A stretch of DNA of 64,000 bases from Propionibacteriales bacterium (GTDB lineage: Bacteria; Actinomycetota; Actinomycetes; Propionibacteriales; Nocardioidaceae): NCBI GenBank assembly GCA_009377795.1, contig WHTJ01000010.1, positions 1 to 64,000 on the forward strand. Reading direction: 5' to 3'. The notes below the pieces were generated by a model that was not told where the DNA came from, searched no databases, and saw nothing but the letters and a program-made list of their open reading frames with translations. Shown here in pieces: positions 42,122 to 50,718 of this stretch. Each line of letters opens with the position of its first letter. The first letter of the stretch is position 1. Position numbers and translations under genes: made by a program.

Positions 42122-42567
42122 GCACGAGCCCGGCGCTCGAGGAGATCGGACAGCGGTACGTCCCGGTGCTGCCCGACGTCGAGGGCACCCTCGCCGCAGG
42201 ATTCTGGGAGGGCGCCGACGAGGGCGAGCTGCGCTTACCGCGCTGCACGGACTGCGGGCGGTTCCACTGGTACCCGCTGCACCGGTGCCCACACTGCCAA
42301 TCCCCCCGCTGGGAGTGGACGGCGGTCGCGGGGCGCGCGCGGATCTTCACCTGGACCGTGTTGCGGCGCCCGCTCCACAAGGCATTCCAGGACCGCGTGG
42401 GCGAGATCGTCGCCATCCTCGAGCTCGACGACGCGTCCGGCGTCCGGATCGTGGCGAACGTCTTCGGAGCGGACGACCTGGAGGTCGGCATGCCGGTCGA
42501 GGTCGCCTTCGCGCCGACGCCCGACGGGCGCGCGGTGCCGATCTTCGTCCCGACCAGCGGGTCCTGA
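42118..42567 (+). CDS. DUF35 OB-fold/zinc-ribbon protein, partner of the Ltp2-like protein
   Basis: The 149-residue protein has the zinc ribbon CTDCGRFHWYPLHRCPHCQ at about residues 42-60, then an OB-fold (RIFTWTVLRRPLHKAF, IVAILELDDASGVRIVANV). It overlaps the Ltp2-like gene by 4 bp and so is very probably its stoichiometric partner. DUF35 domains bind the acyl-CoA moiety and complete the active-site tunnel of their partner. Confidence 0.88.
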   Translation: MSTSPALEEIGQRYVPVLPDVEGTLAAGFWEGADEGELRLPRCTDCGRFHWYPLHRCPHCQSPRWEWTAVAGRARIFTWTVLRRPLHKAFQDRVGEIVAILELDDASGVRIVANVFGADDLEVGMPVEVAFAPTPDGRAVPIFVPTSGS

Positions 42568-42568
42568 C

Positions 42569-44134
42569 GTGTCGGCCGAGCAGACCGGTCACGCCCTGAC
42601 CGAGCCGCTCCAGCTCGAGCACGTGCTCGGCGTCGCCGCCGACCGGTTCGGCGACCGGTGCGCGCTGATCGGTGACGCGCGCAAGGTCACCTACACGGAG
42701 CTCGAAGCCCTGGCGCTCGGCTGCGCGGCGCAGCTGCGCGCGCGGGGCGTCCAGCCCGGGGACGCCGTCGTCGTCCTCGTCGCCAACTCGGTCTCCTACG
42801 TCGCCGCGCTGTTCGGCGCGCTCATGACCGGAGCGGTCGTAGCCACACTGAGCCCCGACTCGACCGCGCGAGAGCTTGAGGCGATGGTGACGACCATCGG
42901 TCCACGGGCGGCGGTCGTGGCCCGCGGGGGAGAGGGCCGTGACGTCGCCTCGGAGCTTGACCACGTGCTGCCCAGCGCGCGGATCGAGGTGCAGGATGCG
43001 GACGAGCCGGGATGGCCGACCTCTACCGACAGGTCGCTCGTCGTCAAACGGGACCCCGATTCCCCGGCCTTCGTCGCGTTCACCTCGGGCAGCACCGGTC
43101 AGCCGAAAGGTGCCGTGCATCGCGCGGTCACCCTCATGCACACCGGGCGCTTCTACCTCGATCTCGTTGCCAGGTGCGCGGCCATGACCACCGTGGCGAC
43201 GTTCCCCCTGTACCATCTCGGCGGCCTCACGCTCGTCCTCCTCCCGACGCTCCTCGGCGGGGGAACGGTGGTGATGATGGACGGCTTCACCGTTCCGGAG
43301 TTCGTCGAAGCTGTCGAGCGCCATCGAGCCGACCACGTCGCCGCGATCCCCGCGATGCTCGAGCTGCTCTTTCTCCGGGCGAACGTCGCCGAGCACGACC
43401 TGTCGAGCCTGCGGTGGGTCATGCTGTCGGGCGCTCCGGTCACCAACCAGCTCGCCAGACAGGTTCATGAGCGGCTCGGCGTGACCGTCTTCGTCGGGTA
43501 CGGGCAGACCGAATGCCCGGGAACCAACGTCATGACGCGGAAGGACACGTCGGTCGAGGACGTCGGGCCGATGGTCGGCTGGCCAGTCGAGGGGTACGAG
43601 GTCGCGATCCTCGACCATGACGGACGACCCTGCCCCGATGGCGAGATCGGGGAGGTCTGCGTCCGCAGCCACTACCAGATGCTGGGCTACCTGGGGAATC
43701 CGGAGGCCACCCAGACGGCGATCGACCAGGACGGCTGGCTGCACATGGGTGACCTCGGCGTGCTCCGTCCCGACGGGGCGCTGGAGATCCGTGGGCGGAA
43801 GAAGGAGATGTACATCCGCGGCGGCTTCAACGTCTATCCCGTCGAGGTCGAGGCGGCGCTGCTCGAGCACCCGGACGTGTCGATCGCCGCGGTCCACCCG
43901 ATCTCCGACGAAGTGCTCGGCGAACGCGGCGTGGCGTGGGTCGTCCCGGAGGCAGGTCGCTCGATCGATCCCGACGATTTGCGGGCGTTCGTCGGGAAGA
44001 CGCTCGCGTACTACAAGCTCCCCGATGTCGTCCGCGTGGTTGCAGAGCTGCCGATGAACGCAGTGGGCAAGGTCGACAAGCGGGCGCTCCGCAGCCGGAT
44101 GGCAGAGGGCGACGACGCGGCCGACGGTCCATGA
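42569..44134 (+). CDS. Acyl-CoA ligase (AMP-forming), tandem copy 1
   Basis: The 521-residue ANL protein has VAFTSGSTGQPKGAVHRAVT near residue 172, VFVGYGQTECPGTNVM near 310, GWLHMGDLGVLRPDG near 390 and KKEMYIRGGFNVYPVEVE, ending MNAVGKVDKRAL. It is a close paralogue of the next gene and shares GGFNVYP and FTxGSTGxPKGA. The GTG start lies 1 bp after the DUF35 stop. The family includes long-chain and dicarboxylate ligases; the substrate is unknown. Confidence 0.87.
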   Translation: MSAEQTGHALTEPLQLEHVLGVAADRFGDRCALIGDARKVTYTELEALALGCAAQLRARGVQPGDAVVVLVANSVSYVAALFGALMTGAVVATLSPDSTARELEAMVTTIGPRAAVVARGGEGRDVASELDHVLPSARIEVQDADEPGWPTSTDRSLVVKRDPDSPAFVAFTSGSTGQPKGAVHRAVTLMHTGRFYLDLVARCAAMTTVATFPLYHLGGLTLVLLPTLLGGGTVVMMDGFTVPEFVEAVERHRADHVAAIPAMLELLFLRANVAEHDLSSLRWVMLSGAPVTNQLARQVHERLGVTVFVGYGQTECPGTNVMTRKDTSVEDVGPMVGWPVEGYEVAILDHDGRPCPDGEIGEVCVRSHYQMLGYLGNPEATQTAIDQDGWLHMGDLGVLRPDGALEIRGRKKEMYIRGGFNVYPVEVEAALLEHPDVSIAAVHPISDEVLGERGVAWVVPEAGRSIDPDDLRAFVGKTLAYYKLPDVVRVVAELPMNAVGKVDKRALRSRMAEGDDAADGP

Positions 44135-45639
44135 CGACGCTCTGGGAGCTCTTGCCGGAGCAGGCCCGGAGGCACCGGGACCGGCCGGCGCTCTGCGGAC
44201 CCACGGGAGCGATCACGTACGGGCGCCTCGCGCACGAGGCCGCCGGTTGCGCGGCGCAGTTGCGCGCCCTCGGTGTCAAGCCCCGCGATCACGTGGCCCT
44301 GCTCGCGCCGAACTCGCTCGCCTGGGTCGCGGGGTTCTTCGGCATCGTCTCGGTGGGCGGCGTCGTCGACTGCCTGAGTCCCGACGCCACCGTGCACGAG
44401 CTCGAGGGCATGGTGGACGTCTCGCGGCCGGTCGCGGCGGTCTCCGCCCCAGCCGTGGAGCGTGCGCAGGTCCTGGACGACCGGCTGCCCGGACGTACGG
44501 TCTGGGCGGACGACCTCGAAGAACCCGGCTGGCGTACGGGCGCGTCCCTGCAGATCCCCGATTGCGAGGCGGACGCCCCGGCGGTCGTAGCCTTCACCGC
44601 CGGGAGCACGGGACGTCCGAAGGGGGCACTGCACCGCGCGGACACCCTCGTTCGGTGTGGCGAGGACTATCTCGAGCATGTCCTCGACGGGGCGCCGCGT
44701 CGGCTGCCGGCGAACCTTCCCCTCTACCACATGGGCGGCATCGTCCTCGTCCTGCTGCCGGCCCTGATGGGCGCCGGATCGATCACGCTCCTGCGCGGGT
44801 TCAACGCGCTCGAGGTCGCGGAGGCGCTGGCTCGGGACCGAGTCGACGCGATGCTCGCCATCCCCGCGATGATGGAGCTGCTGTTCATGAAGGTTGACCT
44901 CGACGCGTACGACCTCTCCTCGCTCGAAGTCGTGGCCATGGGTGGCGCACCCGTCCCGAACTCGCTTGTCCGTCAGGTCGCCGAGCGCCTGTCCGTCCGG
45001 GTCCACGTCGGCTACGGCTCCACCGAGTGCCCGGGGTTCTTCCTTGTGACGCGGCGGGACACGCCGCTGGACGGTATCGGCCCGTTCGTGGGGCGGCCGA
45101 CGGGTGAGGAGTACGAGGTGGCGATCCTCGACGACGAGGGACGACCTGTCGCGGCGGGGGAGATCGGCGAGATCTGCATCCGCAGCCCGTACGTCATGAC
45201 CGCCTACCTCGGCAACCCCGAGGCGACCGCCCAGGCGATGTCCCCGGACGGGTGGCTCCACAGCGGTGACCTCGGCCGGCTGCGAGCGGACGGCGGGGTG
45301 GTGATCGACGGCCGGAAGAAGGAGATGTACATCCGCGGCGGCTTCAACGTCTACCCGGCCGAAGTCGAGGCTAGGCTGCTCGAGCACCCCGACGTGGTGG
45401 CGGCCGCGGTGCACGCGATCGCGGATCCGGTGCTCGGCGAGAAGGGCTGGGCATGGGTGGTCGCCGAGGCGGGCTCCACGCTGGGGCCGGGCGGGCTGCG
45501 AACCTTCGTCGGCGACCGGCTCTCGCACCACAAGGTGCCCGACCACATCGAGGTCGTCGATGCGCTCCCCTTGAACTCCATCGGCAAGATCGACAAGGTG
45601 GCGCTGCGGACACGCGCCCAAGAGTCCAAGGCGGGCTGA
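44131..45639 (+). CDS. Acyl-CoA ligase (AMP-forming), tandem copy 2
   Basis: The 502-residue protein is the tandem paralogue of the previous ligase: VAFTAGSTGRPKGALHRADT near residue 153, VHVGYGSTECPGFFLV near 290, GWLHSGDLGRLRADG near 370, KKEMYIRGGFNVYPAEVE and the late LNSIGKIDKVAL. FTAGSTG replaces the usual FTSGTTG in the ATP loop. ATG 44131 overlaps the previous stop (ATGA). The duplication and 4-bp coupling suggest two ligases with slightly different substrates made together, or a gene duplication under way to specialise. Confidence 0.87.
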   Translation: MTTLWELLPEQARRHRDRPALCGPTGAITYGRLAHEAAGCAAQLRALGVKPRDHVALLAPNSLAWVAGFFGIVSVGGVVDCLSPDATVHELEGMVDVSRPVAAVSAPAVERAQVLDDRLPGRTVWADDLEEPGWRTGASLQIPDCEADAPAVVAFTAGSTGRPKGALHRADTLVRCGEDYLEHVLDGAPRRLPANLPLYHMGGIVLVLLPALMGAGSITLLRGFNALEVAEALARDRVDAMLAIPAMMELLFMKVDLDAYDLSSLEVVAMGGAPVPNSLVRQVAERLSVRVHVGYGSTECPGFFLVTRRDTPLDGIGPFVGRPTGEEYEVAILDDEGRPVAAGEIGEICIRSPYVMTAYLGNPEATAQAMSPDGWLHSGDLGRLRADGGVVIDGRKKEMYIRGGFNVYPAEVEARLLEHPDVVAAAVHAIADPVLGEKGWAWVVAEAGSTLGPGGLRTFVGDRLSHHKVPDHIEVVDALPLNSIGKIDKVALRTRAQESKAG

Positions 45640-45666
45640 GCGCTGGCCGCGAAGTCCCGGCGGCGG

Positions 45667-46581
45667 TTACGCGAGCGCTGCTGCCACCGCCTCCACGTCC
45701 GCCATGCGGAGGTCGTCCGGTCCCTCGCCGAGCACATAGACAGTGACGTGGTCTGCGCCGGCCTCGCGGTGTGCGGCGACGCGCTCCGCAGCGGCGCCGG
45801 GACCACCCCACGCCACGATCCCGTCGACGAGCGCATCGCTGCCCCCGTGCGCGAGGTCCTCGTCGGTGTAGCCGAGGCGCCGTAGGTTGTTGGCGTAGTT
45901 CGGCAGGCCGAGGTAGAGCGCCAGCCACGCGCGTGCGAGGGTGCGTGCGCGACCTGCGTCCCTCTCCATGCATACGGCCTGTGCAGGGGCGAGGACCCGG
46001 TCGGGACCGAGGATCTCCCGTGCACGACGGGTGTGATTGGGGTCGATGACATAGGGCGTGGCGCCGTCGGCGGCCTCCCTGGCGAGCTCCAGCATCCGGG
46101 GGCCGAGGGCCGCGAGAATGATCGGCGTCGTCCCCTCTGGCCGGAGGTCCTCGGGGCTGTCGGGTTGCGGTGCGCGGAAGGGGGCGGCCGCCATGTCCGC
46201 GAGGTACGTGCGCATACGCTCAAGAGGAGAGCCGTAGTCGTGGCCGCGTGTGCCGACCAGCGGACCGTGGCTCACCCCCACACCGAGCACGAAGCGGTCG
46301 GGGTGTGCGTCAGTCAGCGTCCGACCGCCGTTGCGCATCGCGATCGGGTCACGCGCCCAGATGTTCGCGATGCCCGTCGCGACCGTGACACGCTCGGTCT
46401 CCCCGAGCAGGAAGCCTGCGTGCGCGAACGCCTCCTTGCTGAGGGACTCGTTGATCCACAACGTGTCGAAGCCCAGGCCCTCTAGTTGCGTCAGGAGCGG
46501 TCGGACCGTTCGAGCGGGGAGGAGAGAAAGCTGGCCGGCCCACAAACCGGTCGCGCCGAGCATGTCCACGGCGGACGTCAT
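45667..46581 (-). CDS. Luciferase-like monooxygenase (LLM class, probably F420-dependent)
   Basis: The 304-residue protein has QLEGLGFDTLWINESLSKEAFAHAGFLL near residue 33, VTVATGIANIWARDPIAMRNGGRTL near 65 and DRFVLGVGVSHGPLVGTRGHDYGSPLERM near 97, then TPIILAALGPRMLELAREAADGA near 150. It is one of the F420-type LLM subfamilies common in mycobacteria and relatives. ATG 46581 overlaps the thioesterase stop (ATGA) and follows GGAGG. It ends a leftward group headed by the MFS transporter. Confidence 0.86.
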   Translation of the reverse strand: MTSAVDMLGATGLWAGQLSLLPARTVRPLLTQLEGLGFDTLWINESLSKEAFAHAGFLLGETERVTVATGIANIWARDPIAMRNGGRTLTDAHPDRFVLGVGVSHGPLVGTRGHDYGSPLERMRTYLADMAAAPFRAPQPDSPEDLRPEGTTPIILAALGPRMLELAREAADGATPYVIDPNHTRRAREILGPDRVLAPAQAVCMERDAGRARTLARAWLALYLGLPNYANNLRRLGYTDEDLAHGGSDALVDGIVAWGGPGAAAERVAAHREAGADHVTVYVLGEGPDDLRMADVEAVAAALA

Positions 46582-47027
46582 GACAGGGCCTCCACGAGCC
46601 ATCCGGGCAGCGGCTGCGGCGAGAATCCGGCGGTCGGGTCACCGACGGCGCTCATCTTTCCATGCACGTGCCGCGAGCGCGTGACGACCCGTGGGGTGTC
46701 CTCGTCGCCGCGGTAGATCCACACGTCGAATCCGAAGCTCGTCCTGCCCACGTGCCCCGTCCTCAGAGACAAGCGCAGCGGGTCGTCAGCCACCAGCGCA
46801 CCCCGGTACTCGGCCTCGCTGTGAACGCAGGGGCTCGCCCAGCCCGTCTGGAACATCGCGCCGAGCGGATGGCCGATCTCGGCCCACCACGCGCTGAACA
46901 CCGCCTCCGCCCAGCGGTACGGCGCACCGTAGTAGATGAGCCCCGAGGCGTCGGTGTCCACGATCGCGACCCGGCTCCGCACCTCCAGTAACTCCTTGCC
47001 CGTCGGCGCGTCTGGGGCTGATGGCAT
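46578..47027 (-). CDS. Acyl-CoA thioesterase, 4-hydroxybenzoyl-CoA thioesterase-like
   Basis: The 149-residue hot-dog protein contains the YbgC/4HBT motif VDTDASGLIYYGAPYRWAEAVFSAWW near residue 24. It has the catalytic Asp of the family and the helix that follows, then VTRSRHVHGKM. It hydrolyses an acyl-CoA to the free acid. The ATG follows GAGAGGAG. A gap of about 170 bp separates it from the MFS gene, and I see no gene there. It is coupled to the LLM gene by 4 bp. Confidence 0.84.
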   Translation of the reverse strand: MPSAPDAPTGKELLEVRSRVAIVDTDASGLIYYGAPYRWAEAVFSAWWAEIGHPLGAMFQTGWASPCVHSEAEYRGALVADDPLRLSLRTGHVGRTSFGFDVWIYRGDEDTPRVVTRSRHVHGKMSAVGDPTAGFSPQPLPGWLVEALS

Positions 47028-47195
47028 CGTCGCTCCTCTCGCTATGGTCGTTGTCCTCGCGTGCCTGTCGTGACGCCGAACGGTGTCGACCCGGCCGCCG
47101 TCGATCCGGTACGAGGCGTCGGCGTCCATGACGGGGAGGCCGGCGCTCGGCCATAGGACTGGCGCCGAGGACCACGACATCGATGTGCGCGCCCA
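47028..47195. other. Short gap, no gene seen
   Basis: Codon-like sequence on the minus strand (about 47040-47180) has no start signal and no recognisable family, and may be the eroded end of a gene between the MFS and thioesterase genes. No operator-like site is visible. Confidence 0.25.
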
Positions 47196-48416
47196 TCAGG
47201 CTCCCTTCATCGCGTCGGTGGACAGGCGGATCGTCTCAGAGCGGGCGGGGCGCCAGGCGGCGAGGGTTGCGAGGGCGAAGGTGGCGGTGAGCGCGAGCCA
47301 GGCGCCGCGGTAATGACCCTGGACGTCGATGAGGAGGCCGAGCGCCGGGGGCGTCACCGCGGCTCCGACGAAGAGCGTGCGCTGGACCCGGCCGGCGGCC
47401 CGTCCGGCGGTCTCGAACGGGGTGGCCGCCACGACGGCGATCATTGCCACCGGCATCCACGAGAGCGGGATCAACCCGAACAGCAGGGCAGCGGGCCACA
47501 GCAGCCAGGCGGCACCGGTGAGCGCTGCGGCGAGGAGGCCTAGCTGGATGGCGCAGCTGCAGCCTGCGAGCCAGGCCATCGTCACGGCGGGGTTGTGGGC
47601 GGCGTGCGTCTGACGGCTCCACCACACTCGACCCAGGATCCCCGCGAGCCCGAGGCAGGCCACGGCCAGACCACCCGTGGCAGGGGTCAGCTGGAGGTCG
47701 TCCACGGCGAAAAGGGCGAGGTAGGAGGGCACGCCGGTGGCGCCACAGCCCATGAGAAACGCGTACGCGGACATCCAGCGGATCAGCTCGCGGTCGTGGG
47801 TGCGCGTCGCGCGAGCCTGCTCGGAGTGGGGAGGGTGCGAGGGGACCGCCATCATGGCGCCCGCGATCCCCAGGAGGGGGATGAACGCGGACAGCAGCAG
47901 GGCGCCCCGCCAGCCGACGGCGAGGGCAGCGAGCGGAAGGGCGGCGCCGGTCAGGAGGGCGCTCACCTGGGCTCCGGAGTACGCGACCCCCATGAGAGTG
48001 CCCTGCGCGGCGCTCGGCACGTGCGCGGCGACGAGGCGGTTCGTCACCGAGTTCCCGGTGGTGAGCGCCAGCCCCGCCGCGACGGCCGCGACCAGCAGGA
48101 GCGGGTAGGCGGGGCTCAACGCTGCGCCGACGAGCCCCGTCGCGGCCAGGGCGAAGACGCCAAGCAGCACGCGGCGCGGACCTAGACCGTCGACGAGCGC
48201 CCCGGCACGAGGAGCAGCGACCGCCGCGGTGAGAAACATCGCGCCGGTGATCGCCCCGAATGCCGTGCGGTCGATCCCGAGGTCGGTGATGAGAAACGGC
48301 CCCAGCGCGGCCAGCGCGAACATGAACAGGACCGTCGTCGCGAGACAGGTGGTGAGTGTGGCGGCGAGCCCGACGATCCGCCATCGGCCTCCCTGTGGGT
48401 CCGATTCGGGCTGCAC
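47196..48416 (-). CDS. Major facilitator superfamily transporter
   Basis: The 406-residue protein shows twelve hydrophobic segments, with the loop motif GALVDGLGPRRVLLG after TM2 (the MFS signature G-x-L-x-D-x-x-G-x-R) and no signal peptide. It resembles aromatic acid or sugar proton symporters and would import the pathway substrate or export an intermediate. The GTG at 48416 is chosen because a TATACT -10 on the minus strand (48428-48423) ends six bases upstream, predicting a leaderless mRNA. It may head the operon with thioesterase and LLM. Confidence 0.82.
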   Translation of the reverse strand: MQPESDPQGGRWRIVGLAATLTTCLATTVLFMFALAALGPFLITDLGIDRTAFGAITGAMFLTAAVAAPRAGALVDGLGPRRVLLGVFALAATGLVGAALSPAYPLLLVAAVAAGLALTTGNSVTNRLVAAHVPSAAQGTLMGVAYSGAQVSALLTGAALPLAALAVGWRGALLLSAFIPLLGIAGAMMAVPSHPPHSEQARATRTHDRELIRWMSAYAFLMGCGATGVPSYLALFAVDDLQLTPATGGLAVACLGLAGILGRVWWSRQTHAAHNPAVTMAWLAGCSCAIQLGLLAAALTGAAWLLWPAALLFGLIPLSWMPVAMIAVVAATPFETAGRAAGRVQRTLFVGAAVTPPALGLLIDVQGHYRGAWLALTATFALATLAAWRPARSETIRLSTDAMKGA

Positions 48417-48427
48417 CCTATTAGTAT

Positions 48428-48441
48428 AACTGACGTCAGTT
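48428..48441. promoter_or_regulatory. Operator AACTGACGTCAGTT, the longest perfect copy
   Basis: AACTGACGTCAGTT is a perfect 14-bp palindrome between the MFS gene (start 48416, leftward) and the LLM gene (start 48477, rightward). Leftward, TATACT at 48428-48423 is the -10, overlapping the palindrome by one base and followed after six bases by GTG. This is the best single match to the recurring element. Confidence 0.72.
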
Positions 48442-48476
48442 TTGGAAATGTCTCCTCGCTCCGGGACGGAACAACG

Positions 48477-49379
48477 ATGACGGTGGTGGGCCTGTCGGTT
48501 CCGCAGATCGGTGCCCATGTGACGGCTGACGTCGTCGAGGGCTTCGTCCGCCGGGCCGAGGAGTTGGGCTACGGCAGCCTGTGGGTGCAGGAGCGGCTGC
48601 TGCGGCCGCTCCACCCGCGTTCGAAGTACGCCGGTGTCAGCGACGAGATCCCGGCCGACTACGCGTGTGCCCTCGGGCCGACGGAGCTGCTCGCCGCCGT
48701 CGCGGCCTGGACGAGCACGGTCCGGCTGGGCACGAGCGTCCTGGTCGCCGGCTACCACCGCCCCGTCGAGCTGGCGAAGCGGCTTGCCACCATCGACGTG
48801 CTCAGCGGGGGCAGACTCACCGTGGGGCTCGGCATCGGGTGGTCTGCCGAGGAACACGAGGTCTGCGAGGTGGATCCGTCCACGCGGGGTGCCCGCTGCG
48901 ACGACTTCATCCCGGCCCTCCTGGCCTGCTGGGGACCCGACCCGGTTCAGCACACGGGGCCGTTCTTCACGATCCCGGAGGCGCAGATCGGCCCGAAGCC
49001 TGTCCAGGACCCGCGTCCCCCGCTGATTTTCGGGATGCCGTCCCGGCCGGGCTTGCGTCGCACGGCGCGCTGGGCCGACGGTTGGAACCCGGCGGGCGGC
49101 CGACTCGACACCATCCTCGAAACGAAGGCACGTCTCGACGCCGCGCGCCCCGACGGCGCCGCACAGCTGACCGTGCACCGGCGACTCTTCCTGCAACCGC
49201 CCGTCCCCACGCTGCGTCCGCGCACCGTCGAGGCGATGGCCGAGGAGGTCGCCGCGTCCTCCCGCGCAGGCGTCGACGAGGTCATCGTCGAGCTCAGCCT
49301 GTGGGAGGAGCTGCGCTCGGGCGACGACTGGCTGGCCGCCCCCGACCGCCTTCTGCCCGTTCTCGAGGCAGCCGGGTGA
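48477..49379 (+). CDS. Luciferase-like monooxygenase (LLM class, probably F420-dependent)
   Basis: The 300-residue protein has RRAEELGYGSLWVQERLLRPLHPRSKYAG near residue 25. It has VRLGTSVLVAGYHRPVELAKRLATIDVLSGGRLTVGLGIGWSAEEHEV near 82-130 and PPLIFGMPSRPGLRRTARWADGWNPAG near 180. It is close to the TIGR03619-like F420 oxidoreductases. The start lies 36 bp after the operator. A nested hairpin follows the stop. Confidence 0.86.
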   Translation: MTVVGLSVPQIGAHVTADVVEGFVRRAEELGYGSLWVQERLLRPLHPRSKYAGVSDEIPADYACALGPTELLAAVAAWTSTVRLGTSVLVAGYHRPVELAKRLATIDVLSGGRLTVGLGIGWSAEEHEVCEVDPSTRGARCDDFIPALLACWGPDPVQHTGPFFTIPEAQIGPKPVQDPRPPLIFGMPSRPGLRRTARWADGWNPAGGRLDTILETKARLDAARPDGAAQLTVHRRLFLQPPVPTLRPRTVEAMAEEVAASSRAGVDEVIVELSLWEELRSGDDWLAAPDRLLPVLEAAG

Positions 49380-49380
49380 C

Positions 49381-49418
49381 CACCGGCGACCGGCTGGAGC
49401 TCGCTCCATCTGCCGGTG
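49381..49418 (+). terminator. Nested hairpin after the luciferase-like gene
   Basis: CACCGGC (49381-49387) pairs with GCCGGTG (49412-49418), enclosing TGGAG / CTCCA (49395-49399 and 49404-49408). It begins 2 bp after the stop codon. There is no T-run, as is common for terminators in GC-rich actinomycetes, so this is a candidate rather than a proven terminator. Confidence 0.45.
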
Positions 49419-49512
49419 ATGGGCATCTGCTTCGCGGTCACCCGTAGGGGCGACCGCGCCCTTGCCGTGGCCGGTGCGCTCTTACCTGCCAGTAGGGTAG
49501 AATTTTGCTAAT

Positions 49513-49530
49513 GTGACGTCGCTGTCACAG
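49513..49530 (+). promoter_or_regulatory. Operator-like promoter element shared with the ACAD gene at 4353
   Basis: GTGACGTCGCTGTCACAG lies 27 bp before the ACAD start at 49557. The 21 nt from 49514 are identical to those at 4242-4262. Upstream, tagggtagaatttt supplies a likely -10. GTGAC and GTCAC, 3 bp apart from the inner core, form an additional outer inverted repeat. Confidence 0.62.
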
Positions 49531-49556
49531 ATTGGCCGCGACGGTGCAGGAGGATC

Positions 49557-50696
49557 ATGGATTTTCGGGATACACCCGAGCAGGCTGCCTTCCGCCGGGA
49601 TGCCATTCGATGGCTCGAGGCGACACTGCCGAAGGCACCGTCGCTCGGGGCCGGCACGCAGGAGGAGCGCGAACGGCGGAACATCTGGTGGCAGGAAGCG
49701 CTCGCGGACGGTCGCTACGCCGGCATCACCTGGCCAGAGGAGTACGGCGGGCGGGGCCTGCCGGGGGAGTTCCAGGCGATCTTCGACGAGGAGGCCGGCC
49801 GACGGCACGCCCCCGCTCCGGTCAACGTCCTGGGGATGATCCTCGCCGGACCCACCATCCTGACCCATGGGTCCGACGAGCAGAAGAAACGCTTCCTTCC
49901 GAAGATCCTCACCGGCGAGGAGATCTGGTGCCAGGGCTTCAGCGAGCCTGGGGCGGGCTCGGACCTCGCAGCGGTCCGCACCTCGGCCCGACGCGAGAGT
50001 GGGCGCTGGGTCGTCAACGGCCAGAAGGTGTGGACGTCGTTCGCGCACCTCGCGCAGCGCTGCATGCTCCTCACGCGCACGGATCGGGACAGCACGCGAC
50101 AAGCGGGCCTCACGTACCTGTGTGCCCCGATGGACGACGCAGAGGTTCGTCCGCTCGTGATGATCAACGAGGACCGAGATTTCAACGAGGTCTTCTTTTC
50201 GGACGTCTACGTCGACGACGAGGACCGGCTCGGCGACGAGGGCGACGGATGGCGGGTCGCGATGACGACCCTGGCTTTCGAGCGGATGTCCATCCCGGCA
50301 ACGATGCGGGTCGACGCGGAGCTCGCCCTGACTCGGCTCGTCGAGAGCGTACGCGCGAGTGGGCGGCAGGACGACCCGTACGTCCTCGAGCGCCTCGGTG
50401 CTTTCGCCTGCGAAGTGGACGCGCTGCGTGTCGACGGGCAGCGGCTGCTCGCCCAGGCGGACATCGGGCCCGAGGGATCGCTCATGAAGCTCACGTGGGC
50501 ACACGTTGTCCAAGACATCACACGCTTCGCGCTGGACCTCGGTGGCCGAGCACACGTGCTCGATGACGACGCGGACGCCCGGTACTGGACGCGGGCCTAC
50601 CTGCGAGCGCGCGGCAACTCCGTCGAAGGCGGCACGGACCAGATTCAGCGCTCGATCATCGCTGAGCGCATCCTCGGCTTGCCCCGGTCCCGCTGA
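49557..50696 (+). CDS. Acyl-CoA dehydrogenase, catalytic subunit of a heteromeric pair
   Basis: The 379-residue protein has AGITWPEEYGGRGLPG near residue 60, the flavin motif FSEPGAGSDLAAVRT near 127 and VVNGQKVWTSFA. It ends RGNSVEGGTDQIQRSIIAERILGLPR, where the Glu of EGGT is the expected catalytic base. It resembles FadE26/FadE28-type subunits of actinobacterial steroid or cholate degradation, which pair with a base-less partner, as the next gene here. It would desaturate a branched or cyclic acyl-CoA. The ATG overlaps the shared operator region. Confidence 0.88.
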   Translation: MDFRDTPEQAAFRRDAIRWLEATLPKAPSLGAGTQEERERRNIWWQEALADGRYAGITWPEEYGGRGLPGEFQAIFDEEAGRRHAPAPVNVLGMILAGPTILTHGSDEQKKRFLPKILTGEEIWCQGFSEPGAGSDLAAVRTSARRESGRWVVNGQKVWTSFAHLAQRCMLLTRTDRDSTRQAGLTYLCAPMDDAEVRPLVMINEDRDFNEVFFSDVYVDDEDRLGDEGDGWRVAMTTLAFERMSIPATMRVDAELALTRLVESVRASGRQDDPYVLERLGAFACEVDALRVDGQRLLAQADIGPEGSLMKLTWAHVVQDITRFALDLGGRAHVLDDDADARYWTRAYLRARGNSVEGGTDQIQRSIIAERILGLPRSR

Positions 50697-50718
50697 CCAT
50701 GACCGGAAGGACTGCACG

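Noticed and set aside
47040-47180. A protein-like minus-strand frame between the MFS and thioesterase genes
   Set aside because: It has no start signal, no family match and is interrupted by phase changes; it is left as unexplained sequence.
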